A stretch of DNA of 6,319 nucleotides, taken from contig DAOWAU010000041.1 of the NCBI GenBank assembly GCA_030634425.1, positions 1 to 6,319 on the forward strand, given 5' to 3'. This stretch comes from Dehalococcoidia bacterium (GTDB taxonomy: Bacteria > Chloroflexota > Dehalococcoidia > Dehalococcoidales > E44-bin46). The notes beneath the pieces are model-generated. The model made no database searches. It was not told the origin of the DNA and was given only the letters and a program-made list of their open reading frames with translations. This document shows positions 1 through 6,100 of this stretch, piece after piece (positions within the stretch are counted from its first letter, which is position 1; every line of letters starts with the position of its first letter). Made by a program: the position numbers and the translations under genes.

Positions 1-3
1 CTC

Positions 4-9
4 GGAGGG
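4..9 (+). promoter_or_regulatory. Ribosome binding site deciding the cobU start
   Basis: GGAGGG is a strong Shine-Dalgarno match. It ends six bases before the CTG at 15, and no ATG, GTG or TTG in the cobU frame lies between it and the P-loop codons. It probably also sits inside the last codons of an upstream gene, ending either at TAA 11-13 or TGA 16-18, which would be a translationally coupled junction. Confidence 0.6.
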
Positions 10-14
10 CTAAA

Positions 15-572
15 CTGAGTAAAAGGTGCATCCTGATAACTGGTGGCGCCCGCAGTGGTAAAAGCCACTTTGCCCAGGAGCTGGCTCTAAAACTGAAGGG
101 GCCGGTGCTTTTTGTAGCTACCGCTGAAGCCGGCGATGATGAGATGCGCCAGCGAATCGAAAAGCACAAAGAGAGAAGGCCAGCCGCCTGGCATACCCTG
201 GAGGCCGCCACCAATATCGGCAACCACATCAGCCAAAAAATGGGAGGGGCTCGGGTGGTGATTGTGGACTGTATCACATTGTTACTTAATAACCTCTTCG
301 GTCAATATAGCGACCAAACCGATGCCTCCCTCGTTGAGAAAAAGGTCACCGATGAAATCGATGAGCTAACAGAATGTATCGAACGCAGTGATGCTACATT
401 CATTATCGTTACTAATGAGCTTGGCCTGGGCGTGGTGCCCCCCAATAGAATGAGCAGGCTGTACCGTGATGTCTTGGGTAAAGTAAACCAGAGACTGGCA
501 GAGGTAGCCGGGGAGGTTTATCTCATGGTCGCCGGCCTACCAGTCCAGATAAAGCCTCCCCAGCGCTCCTAG
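15..572 (+). CDS. cobU: Adenosylcobinamide kinase / adenosylcobinamide-phosphate guanylyltransferase (CobU)
   Basis: This cytosolic bifunctional enzyme phosphorylates adenosylcobinamide and then transfers GMP from GTP to it, giving adenosylcobinamide-GDP for late cobamide assembly or corrinoid salvage. Counting from the CTG at 15 the protein has 185 residues, normal for CobU. A P-loop GGARSGKS lies at residues 10-17. The segment RIEKHKERRPAAW (about 48-60) contains H51, matching the histidine that carries GMP in the family. VVIVDCITLLLNN (about 81-93) is the Walker B region, and TNELGLGVVPPN plus RLYRDVLGKVNQRLA match the conserved C-terminal half. The first obvious start, GTG at 105, would remove the P-loop, so it is wrong. 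CTG at 15 gives an (M)SKRCILITGG beginning typical of the family, six bases after GGAGGG, and it overlaps a TGA at 16-18 that could end the preceding gene. The frame is also open to the window edge, so a start further upstream is not excluded. The function is near certain; the exact start is moderately supported. Confidence 0.93.
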   Translation: MSKRCILITGGARSGKSHFAQELALKLKGPVLFVATAEAGDDEMRQRIEKHKERRPAAWHTLEAATNIGNHISQKMGGARVVIVDCITLLLNNLFGQYSDQTDASLVEKKVTDEIDELTECIERSDATFIIVTNELGLGVVPPNRMSRLYRDVLGKVNQRLAEVAGEVYLMVAGLPVQIKPPQRS

Positions 573-588
573 GACGTCAGCCCCTTGA

Positions 589-617
589 TTGACGAGGCTC
601 TCCCCCTGTTGTATGAT
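589..617 (+). promoter_or_regulatory. Sigma-70-type promoter for the pabB-pabA-pabC operon
   Basis: A -35 box TTGACG (589-594; five of six consensus bases) and a -10 box TATGAT (612-617; five of six) are separated by exactly 17 bases. Transcription would begin near 624, giving a leader of about 40 nt before pabB. It lies in the only sizeable gap between cobU and the pab genes, so the pab genes probably have their own transcript. A five-base inverted repeat (CGTCA 575-579, TGACG 590-594) overlaps the -35 box and could be an operator half-site pair or chance. Confidence 0.65.
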
Positions 618-664
618 GCAGTTAGCTGTCGTTGAGATAGAAAGCACACCGCAGTTTTGATTCC

Positions 665-2110
665 ATGGTCAAAGCACCTCGCTGTCCACTGATAGAAGAA
701 ATAGACTTCAAATTGTCGCCGCTTGACGCCTTCGAACTCTTCAGGGAAAAGCAGTTCAGTTTCTTCCTGGATAGCGGCATGGACGCTAACAAGCTGGGGC
801 GCTACTCTTTTATGGGAAGCGACCCCTTCCTAGTACTTAGCAGTCGCGGCAGTGAGATAACTGTCGCTAAGGGCAGCGAAAAGAGCGGTTTAAGCGGCAA
901 CCCCCTTGATGTACTCAATCATTTTTTAGGGGTATATCGCCTAGACCCTTGTTCCTCACCGGTACCGTTCATTGGCGGGGCAGCGGGTTATTTCAGCTAT
1001 GACCTCTGCCATTTTATTGAGCGACTGCCCACCACTGCTACCGATGACCTCAAACTACCAGAGTGCTATTTTGGCCTCTACGACCTCGTTTTAGCCTTTG
1101 ATAACCTAAAAGGCAAGGCTTACATCATCTCCACCGGTTTCCCCGAATTGAGAGAGGAAAAAAGGATGGAGAGGGCTGCCCGGCGGTTAAATGAGGTGAA
1201 GGACAAACTGGCTGAGGTAGCAGGCTCAGGCACAAGGGCACCATTGACACCCGTATCCTCTCCTACAACGCCAGCGACCCTGAAAGGAAATTTTACTCAC
1301 CAGGAATACCTGGCTGCCGTGGAGAAAGCCCGACAATATATCATTGCCGGAGATATTTTTGAAGTGAATCTCTCCCAGCGTTTTGAGGCTGAGCTTTCCA
1401 TCACCCCTTATGAGCTGTACCAGCGGTTACGACAGATAAACCCGGCACCTTTCGCCTGCTATCTTGGCTTTGATGAGGTCTCGGTGGTGAGTGCCTCACC
1501 GGAGAGATTCCTCCGCGTCCGGGGAGACTGGGTGGAGACACGCCCCATTAAGGGCACCCGCCCGCGGGGGAAGACCCCAGAGGAAGACGAGGCGCTGGCT
1601 CAGGAACTGGTAAACAGTATCAAGGACCGGGCAGAGAATATGATGATCGTGGACTTAGAGAGGAATGACCTGGGACGGGTATGCCGTTTTGGCACAGTCA
1701 AGGTAACCGAACTAGCTATACTGGAGGTGTATCCCACCGTTTTCCACCTCACCTCTACCGTGGAGGGGAGACTGAGAAAGGGCAAGAAAGGCATTGATTT
1801 ACTCAAAGCCACCTTCCCCGGTGGTTCCATAACCGGTGCCCCTAAGGTACGGTCTATGGAGATTATAGATGAATTAGAGCCGACAAGAAGGAGTGTATAT
1901 ACCGGAAATATCGGCTATTTGAGCTTTAATGGTGACCTTGACCTTAATATCGTCATCCGCACCTTCCTAGTCAAAGGCAGAAAGGCCTATTACCAGGTGG
2001 GTGGGGCTGTGGTCTATGACTCCGAACCCGAGGCTGAATACCAGGAAACACTGGATAAGGCAAAGGCACTGGTCAGCGCCATCAATACAGCGACTCCGGC
2101 AAGAAGGTAG
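665..2110 (+). CDS. pabB: Aminodeoxychorismate synthase component I (PabB)
   Basis: PabB adds ammonia to chorismate to form 4-amino-4-deoxychorismate, the first step to p-aminobenzoate; PabA supplies the ammonia. The 481-residue protein has an N-terminal anthranilate-synthase-I-like domain (about 10-160), an Ala/Pro/Thr-rich linker (about 183-208) and the chorismate-binding domain (about 211-475). Family marks are ASPERFL with E280, PIKGTRPRG at 294-302, DLERNDLGRVC at 330-340, VFHLTSTVEG near 359-368 and FPGGSITGAPKVRSMEIIDELEP near 384-406. K296 in PIKGT aligns with the nucleophilic lysine of E. coli PabB, where TrpE has alanine, and E280 sits at the same spacing as the catalytic Glu of PabB. 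This, with pabC and folP nearby, argues against trpE. The ATG is the only usable start after an in-frame TAG at 638-640, but no clear Shine-Dalgarno precedes it. pabA follows after two bases. Confidence 0.93.
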   Translation: MVKAPRCPLIEEIDFKLSPLDAFELFREKQFSFFLDSGMDANKLGRYSFMGSDPFLVLSSRGSEITVAKGSEKSGLSGNPLDVLNHFLGVYRLDPCSSPVPFIGGAAGYFSYDLCHFIERLPTTATDDLKLPECYFGLYDLVLAFDNLKGKAYIISTGFPELREEKRMERAARRLNEVKDKLAEVAGSGTRAPLTPVSSPTTPATLKGNFTHQEYLAAVEKARQYIIAGDIFEVNLSQRFEAELSITPYELYQRLRQINPAPFACYLGFDEVSVVSASPERFLRVRGDWVETRPIKGTRPRGKTPEEDEALAQELVNSIKDRAENMMIVDLERNDLGRVCRFGTVKVTELAILEVYPTVFHLTSTVEGRLRKGKKGIDLLKATFPGGSITGAPKVRSMEIIDELEPTRRSVYTGNIGYLSFNGDLDLNIVIRTFLVKGRKAYYQVGGAVVYDSEPEAEYQETLDKAKALVSAINTATPARR

Positions 2111-2112
2111 AT

Positions 2113-2700
2113 ATGGTACTAGTCATTGATAATTATGATTCCTTCGTCTATAACCTCGCCCAGTACCTGGGTGAACTGGGTTGGGAGCCGGTGGTTTATC
2201 GCAATGACCAGATAATTTTAGAGGACATTGAGAGCCTCAGTCCGTCCCATATTATCATCTCCCCGGGACCCTGCACCCCCCTTGAAGCGGGCATCTCCAA
2301 CGATGTTATCCGGCGCTTTGCTGGTGAAATCCCCATCCTCGGCGTCTGCCTGGGGCACCAGTGCATAGGCTACGTCTACGGGGGTCAAATTGTCGGTGCC
2401 ACTGTTCCTACCCACGGCAAGAGCTCCCCTATTCATCATGATGGCAAGACCGTATATCATGGACTTCCCAACCCCTTTGAGGGAGGTCGCTACCACTCCC
2501 TGGTAATAAAACGGGATACCTGCCCCGCGGTGCTTGAATTGACCGCGACCACTAGCGATGGCGTGATTATGGGCGTTCGGCACAAGGAGTATGTGGTCGA
2601 GGGGGTACAATTCCACCCGGAGTCGATAATGACCGCTGTAGGTCACGATGTGCTAAGGAATTTCCTAAAATTTGTCCAGCCAAGGTGGCCTGAGGAGTAG
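2113..2700 (+). CDS. pabA: Aminodeoxychorismate synthase component II, glutamine amidotransferase (PabA)
   Basis: This class I glutamine amidotransferase releases ammonia from glutamine and channels it to PabB. The 195 residues are the usual length for a stand-alone PabA/TrpG subunit. The start IDNYDSFVYNL, the oxyanion loop SPGPCTP (50-56), the nucleophile C79 in GVCLGHQ, and H168 and E170 in QFHPES complete a full catalytic triad. Start ATG follows the pabB stop by two bases, with AAGAAGG inside the pabB tail as the ribosome binding site, indicating coupled expression that suits a 1:1 complex. Sequence alone does not separate PabA from TrpG, and in some bacteria one subunit serves both PabB and TrpE; the name rests on the operon. 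Confidence 0.93.
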   Translation: MVLVIDNYDSFVYNLAQYLGELGWEPVVYRNDQIILEDIESLSPSHIIISPGPCTPLEAGISNDVIRRFAGEIPILGVCLGHQCIGYVYGGQIVGATVPTHGKSSPIHHDGKTVYHGLPNPFEGGRYHSLVIKRDTCPAVLELTATTSDGVIMGVRHKEYVVEGVQFHPESIMTAVGHDVLRNFLKFVQPRWPEE

Positions 2701-2703
2701 CTT

Positions 2704-3558
2704 ATGAACGAAATCGTTTACCTAAATGGCTCGTTAATACCTCGCAGTCAAGCCGATATATCCGCCATGGATTACGGCTTCCTCTACGGCTTCGGTCTCT
2801 TTGAGACGATGCGCGTCTATCGAGGCCGGGTGTTCCGTTTGGAACACCACTTAAACCGGCTGACACGTTCCGCCGAAATACTACGATTGCCAATGGGGAG
2901 GCTGGACCTAAAAGGGGCGGTAATGGAGACCGTCAGGGCTAACCACCTTGATAACGCTCGTATCCGCATCACTATTTCCCTCGGTGAGGGAGGGATGGTT
3001 CCCGACCCCAGCACATGTACCAAACCTACGGTGCTGGTCATGGCAGGGGACTATCAACCCTATCCCAGAGAGGTTTACCAAAAGGGAGTGAAAGCAACCG
3101 TCTCCTCCATCCGCCGTAACAGCCAATCGCCCCTCTCCAGGCTCAAGTCAACCAATTACCTGGAAAGTATTCTAGCCAGGCAGGAGGCTAGGGCCGCCGG
3201 GGCTGACGAAGCTATTTGTCTCAACGAGAAGGGGCTTCTTGCTGAGGGCAGTATGAGCAATATCTTCGTGGTAACCGAGAGCACCCTGAGGACACCAGGA
3301 GAAAACAGTGGCATTCTCCTTGGAATCACCCGGCAAACAATTCTGGAGCTGGCTTCAGAGCTTGGAATTGATGCTGTTGAGCATGATATAAAGCTGGAAG
3401 AGCTTTTCCTGGCTGAGGAAGCTTTCCTCACCAACTCCCTTATTGAGGTCATGCCCCTTACCGAGGTAGAGGGAAAACCCATCGGCTCAGGCAAGCCAGG
3501 GGCCATCACCAAAAGACTTATGCGAGCATACCGGGGATTGGTTGAGAAGGGCGAATGA
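2704..3558 (+). CDS. pabC: Aminodeoxychorismate lyase, PLP fold-type IV (PabC)
   Basis: By context this enzyme cleaves aminodeoxychorismate to p-aminobenzoate and pyruvate, completing the operon's pathway. It belongs to the fold-type IV PLP family shared by branched-chain and D-amino-acid aminotransferases. Visible marks in the 284-residue protein are the N-terminal YLNGSLIP and DYGFLYGFGLFETMR (about 23-37), the PLP lysine K148 in SRLKSTNYLES, E181 in EGSMSNIF, and GILLGITRQTIL (203-214), followed by LTNSLIEVMPL. Start ATG lies three bases after the pabA stop, six bases after GAGGAG (2692-2697). These motifs are also compatible with an IlvE- or Dat-like aminotransferase, so the lyase call depends on the pabB-pabA neighbours. 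Its last 41 bp overlap the end of folP on the other strand. Confidence 0.85.
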   Translation: MNEIVYLNGSLIPRSQADISAMDYGFLYGFGLFETMRVYRGRVFRLEHHLNRLTRSAEILRLPMGRLDLKGAVMETVRANHLDNARIRITISLGEGGMVPDPSTCTKPTVLVMAGDYQPYPREVYQKGVKATVSSIRRNSQSPLSRLKSTNYLESILARQEARAAGADEAICLNEKGLLAEGSMSNIFVVTESTLRTPGENSGILLGITRQTILELASELGIDAVEHDIKLEELFLAEEAFLTNSLIEVMPLTEVEGKPIGSGKPGAITKRLMRAYRGLVEKGE

Positions 3559-4402
3559 TGGCATCGCTCATTCGGCACACCCTCACCATCTGTTGAACAT
3601 CGTGCACCCGCACTACGTCAGCGCCCTTGGCGATGCCAATAGCGACAGCAGCGGCGGAACCCTCCACCCGCTCATCAACGGGGAGGTTCAACACCAAGCC
3701 AATAAACGACTTACGGGAAGGCCCGATGAGAATAGGCCTCCCCAATTCTTTTAATTCATCCAGGCGGCGTATAATCTCCAGCTCCTGCCGCCAGGTTTTG
3801 CCAAACCCAATACCGGGGTCGAGAATAATGTTCTCCCGGTCTACACCCAGTTTTAACGCCCGCTCCGTGCTTTTACGAAGGGAGGAAATCACTTCAGCCA
3901 TAGGCTCCTCATAGTAGGCTGTGTCACGCTTAATCTCGGTATCATAGCCCCCTTTGTCCCGCTGGTTACTCATCAAGATAATGGGAACGCCCTTCTCAGC
4001 AGCCAGTTCAGCTAGCCGCTGGTCCCGCTTTAAACCCCACTGGTCATTTATTATCATGGCACCCGCCTCCAGCGCCTGGCGCGCCACCTGTGACTTATAG
4101 GTATCAACGCTCAGCGGGACGGGTACCTCAGAAGCCAGCCGTTCTATAACTGGGACTACCCGCCTGATTTCCTCATCAACCGATACCGGGGCTGAGCCGG
4201 GGCGGGTAGATTCACCGCCGATATCCAGAATATCAGCACCTTCGCTGACAAAGCGGTGCGCCTGTTCCACCGCCGCCCCAAGGTCGGCAATCCCGTCACC
4301 AGAGAAAGAATCCGGGGACAGATTCACGATCCCCATAATATAGGTCCGCTCTCCCCAGCGGAACTCCGTATTGCCACACTTGGTAATACCCAGCTCACTC
4401 AT
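3518..4402 (-). CDS. folP: Dihydropteroate synthase (FolP)
   Basis: FolP condenses p-aminobenzoate with dihydropterin pyrophosphate to give dihydropteroate; it is the sulfonamide target. The 294-residue TIM barrel shows MGIVNLSPDSFS (23-34, with N27), GGESTRPG (62-69), SVDTYKS (98-104, D100), INDQWG (118-123, N119), ILDPGIGFGKT (193-203, D195), GPSRKSFIG (227-235, K231) and RVHDV (265-269, R265 and H267). These are the expected pterin and phosphate contacts. The loop usually reading LMHxQ here reads LMSNQ (143-147), so the common His is Ser at 145. Start ATG follows GAGGTG (complement of 4408-4413) by five bases. It uses the product of the pab operon but is transcribed towards it, sharing 41 bp of 3' sequence with pabC. 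Transcription could come from its own weak promoter or from the rhomboid gene 80 bp upstream. Confidence 0.95.
   Translation of the reverse strand: MSELGITKCGNTEFRWGERTYIMGIVNLSPDSFSGDGIADLGAAVEQAHRFVSEGADILDIGGESTRPGSAPVSVDEEIRRVVPVIERLASEVPVPLSVDTYKSQVARQALEAGAMIINDQWGLKRDQRLAELAAEKGVPIILMSNQRDKGGYDTEIKRDTAYYEEPMAEVISSLRKSTERALKLGVDRENIILDPGIGFGKTWRQELEIIRRLDELKELGRPILIGPSRKSFIGLVLNLPVDERVEGSAAAVAIGIAKGADVVRVHDVQQMVRVCRMSDAIIRPSQPIPGMLA
3552..3574. other. Perfect 7-bp inverted repeat across the pabC stop, inside folP
   Basis: CGAATGA (3552-3558) and TCATTCG (3568-3574) are perfect complements around a nine-base loop. The left arm contains the pabC stop codon TGA, and the whole element also codes the folP C-terminal region. 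It could form a small hairpin in both converging transcripts. No T-run follows on either strand, so it does not qualify as an intrinsic terminator; chance is a reasonable alternative. Confidence 0.35.
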
Positions 4403-4482
4403 AACAGCACCTCACAAAATGCCCTGCTAAACCATGCTGAATTCTAACACCACATATCAAGAAGCGTCTAGTTTTTACAACT

Positions 4483-5070
4483 CTAATGCCGGCCAAAATA
4501 AAGACGGCGTTCCCTCATCCTGAAGAAATAGCCGGCGATGAGACCAACAATTAAGCCCCCGAGGTGAGCCTGCCAGGCTATGGAGGGGACAAAGGAGAGG
4601 ACGATGAAGATTCCGATTATTGCTCCCCAGAGGGGAAGGGGGACAGGTATGGGGAAGACAAGAACCTTCAGTCCAGGCCTCATTACGGCAAGTGCTCCGC
4701 CCAGAGCGAAGACAGCCCCTGATGCCCCCACCAGTGGGATAAAAGGCGACGCCAGCAGCATGAACAGAATGTTACCTACTATGCCACCGACGAAGTAAAC
4801 AGCCAGGAAACTGTTTCTCCCCACCAATCTCGCTAACTGCCTTCCGAAGAAATAGAGGGTGAACATGTTAGCTATGATGTGCCAGAAGCCGGCATGGATA
4901 AACAGGCTGGTTAGGATAGTCCATGGCCGAGATAAGAAGGTTAGCGGGCGGAACCAGAGAAGGGAAAAAACATCCTGATTTATCAGGGTAACTATAAACA
5001 GGATAAAGTTTAGCCCTATTAACCCCCATATCGGGGTTGTTTTGGGACCTTGGGAGGTTCTATATATCAT
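4483..5070 (-). CDS. Rhomboid-family intramembrane serine protease
   Basis: Rhomboids cut transmembrane proteins within the membrane using a Ser-His dyad. This 195-residue protein has about six hydrophobic helices (roughly 13-30, 53-75, 87-108, 113-130, 148-163 and 168-184), the minimal bacterial rhomboid core with no extra domain. The catalytic serine is S117 in GASGA, the histidine is H169 in QAHLGG, and H64 with N68 in WHIIANM form the HxxxN oxyanion motif of helix 2. SRPWTILTSLFIHAGF (about 47-62) matches the conserved loop before helix 2. The C-terminus is short and basic. The ATG at 5070 is directly preceded by AAAAAGG, closer than an ideal ribosome binding site, but no better start is apparent. 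Substrates cannot be read from sequence. It may be cotranscribed with folP, which starts 80 bp downstream, without any obvious functional link. Confidence 0.93.
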   Translation of the reverse strand: MIYRTSQGPKTTPIWGLIGLNFILFIVTLINQDVFSLLWFRPLTFLSRPWTILTSLFIHAGFWHIIANMFTLYFFGRQLARLVGRNSFLAVYFVGGIVGNILFMLLASPFIPLVGASGAVFALGGALAVMRPGLKVLVFPIPVPLPLWGAIIGIFIVLSFVPSIAWQAHLGGLIVGLIAGYFFRMRERRLYFGRH

Positions 5071-5133
5071 CCTTTTTATCCCAGCCTCAACTTAGCCCAT
5101 TCTTTACAGGCAGGAGCTTATCCTTAACACCAC

Positions 5134-5162
5134 ATAATAGCGCTAAACCGCAGCGGTAGCAA
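5134..5162 (-). promoter_or_regulatory. Candidate promoter for the rhomboid gene, with internal dyad
   Basis: On the minus strand TTGCTA (complement of 5157-5162) and TATTAT (complement of 5134-5139) are 17 bases apart, matching four and five of six consensus positions. Initiation would fall near 5127, about 57 nt before the rhomboid ATG. A perfect short dyad ACCG-CAG-CGGT (5147-5157), with outer GCTA/TAGC arms (5142-5145 and 5157-5160), lies in the spacer and touches the -35 box, where a repressor could act. Confidence 0.45.
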
Positions 5163-5225
5163 GAAGGAGATAGCAATTGAGCCAGCCATAAGGTAAAATT
5201 GGGTTTGGCTTGCTACTCTCTATCC

Positions 5226-5230
5226 GGAGA
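5226..5230 (+). promoter_or_regulatory. Ribosome binding site deciding the DUF89 start
   Basis: GGAGA ends six bases before the ATG at 5237. This supports ATG 5237 over the in-frame TTG at 5210, which has no comparable site and would add nine residues (MLLSIRRRR) ahead of the conserved family beginning. Confidence 0.65.
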
Positions 5231-5236
5231 AGACGC

Positions 5237-6076
5237 ATGAAGACTAGCAAAGAGTGTTATCCGTGTCTGCAAAGGTTAATCCATCAGGCAGCACAGTTGG
5301 CCACGGCAGATGAAGGGCTCAAAGCCAAGGCAGTGCAAGAGGGGCTGAGAACCCTTGAGCAGAACTTCTCCTGCGACGAGATATCCCTAGTTATTGCCAC
5401 TGAGCTCCACCGCGTGATAAGAGAGGTAACCCGAAACGATGACCCCTACCGCAAGATGAAGGAGAAGGAGACCATAGTGGCAAAGGAATTGTTTGGTGAG
5501 ATAGATGCTGAACATTGCACTGATTTCAGAAACTGCCTAAAACTAGCAACAAAGGCGAATGCCATAGATTTCTTCAGACCCCTTGGTGCTGTTATCAAGG
5601 ATTTAAAACAACCGCTACATTTTGCCATTGATGATTCGGAGCAATTCAAGGCAAAGCTCAGGGAGGCCAACAAGGTGTTGTATCTGGCTGATAACACTGG
5701 AGAGGCGTTACTGGACCTTCCTCTTATCAGATTGATGGAGCAATCGGCAGAGGTTACCTACGTGGTCAAATCGTCGCCGGTGCAAAATGACGTTACGCTG
5801 GAAGACCTCAGAAGGGCAGGAATAGAAGACCAATTCGGCAGGGTGATAACTACGGGCACAGCCACACCGGGGATAGTCTTTTCTCAAGCCTCCAATGAAT
5901 TTAAGCATGAATTTCAAGATGCCGACCTCGTATTCGCCAAGGGGATGGGATATTACGAATCTCTATCTGAGCTTCCCACCCAGGGAAGGGTCTTCTATTG
6001 CTTAATGACCAAATGTAAACCGGTCGCCGACTCCCTGAAAGTGCCTCTGAACAGCTATGTGGCACTGCTTCGGTGA
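5237..6076 (+). CDS. DUF89-family metal-dependent phosphatase (damage-control type)
   Basis: The family (archaeal AF1104-like; related to eukaryotic ARMT1 and the PANK4 C-terminal domain) consists of metal-dependent phosphatases proposed to remove damaged or harmful phosphometabolites; the substrate of this member is unknown. The 279-residue protein has the N-terminal ECYPC cysteine pair (C7, C10) usual in prokaryotic members, DDPYRKMKE (68-76), KANAIDFF (106-113), the metal site YLADNTGEALLD (149-160, D152 and N153), VKSSPVQNDVTLEDL (177-191, N184 and D185), FAKGMGYYESL (233-243) and a C-terminal CLMTKCKPVADSLKV. The KG(Q/M)xN part of the last active-site loop reads KGMGY here, so the common Asn is Tyr at 239. 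The start at 5237 gives the expected MKTSKECYPC opening. It diverges from the rhomboid gene and is followed after 24 bases, in the same frame, by the Smr gene, suggesting an operon. Confidence 0.88.
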   Translation: MKTSKECYPCLQRLIHQAAQLATADEGLKAKAVQEGLRTLEQNFSCDEISLVIATELHRVIREVTRNDDPYRKMKEKETIVAKELFGEIDAEHCTDFRNCLKLATKANAIDFFRPLGAVIKDLKQPLHFAIDDSEQFKAKLREANKVLYLADNTGEALLDLPLIRLMEQSAEVTYVVKSSPVQNDVTLEDLRRAGIEDQFGRVITTGTATPGIVFSQASNEFKHEFQDADLVFAKGMGYYESLSELPTQGRVFYCLMTKCKPVADSLKVPLNSYVALLR

Positions 6077-6100
6077 AGCGGCGAGGAGATAGGCTTAGCT

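Noticed and set aside
1..18. Tail of an upstream gene ending at TAA 11-13 or TGA 16-18
   Set aside because: Only three to five codons would be visible in either frame, too few to identify or to choose between them, so it is not listed as a gene.
573..610. Intrinsic terminator after cobU
   Set aside because: The arms here are only four to five bases and no T-run follows; the same bases are better explained as the pab promoter.
2218..2646. 142-codon open frame antisense to pabA
   Set aside because: It lies wholly inside pabA, whose motifs are complete; the translated protein has no recognisable domain and no ribosome site supports it.
3156..3578. 140-codon open frame antisense to pabC
   Set aside because: It mirrors the well-supported pabC coding strand, is rich in Ser and Arg as shadow frames often are, and shows no family motif.
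4415..4482. Own promoter for folP in the 80-bp gap after the rhomboid gene
   Set aside because: The best boxes on the minus strand (TTGTAA with ATATGT or GATATG) match the -10 consensus at three or fewer positions, so I cannot support a promoter here.
5171..5199. Promoter for DUF89 with TAAAAT at 5194-5199
   Set aside because: The -10-like box is good, but the only sequence at proper spacing, TAGCAA, matches the -35 consensus at three of six positions; too weak to list as a feature.
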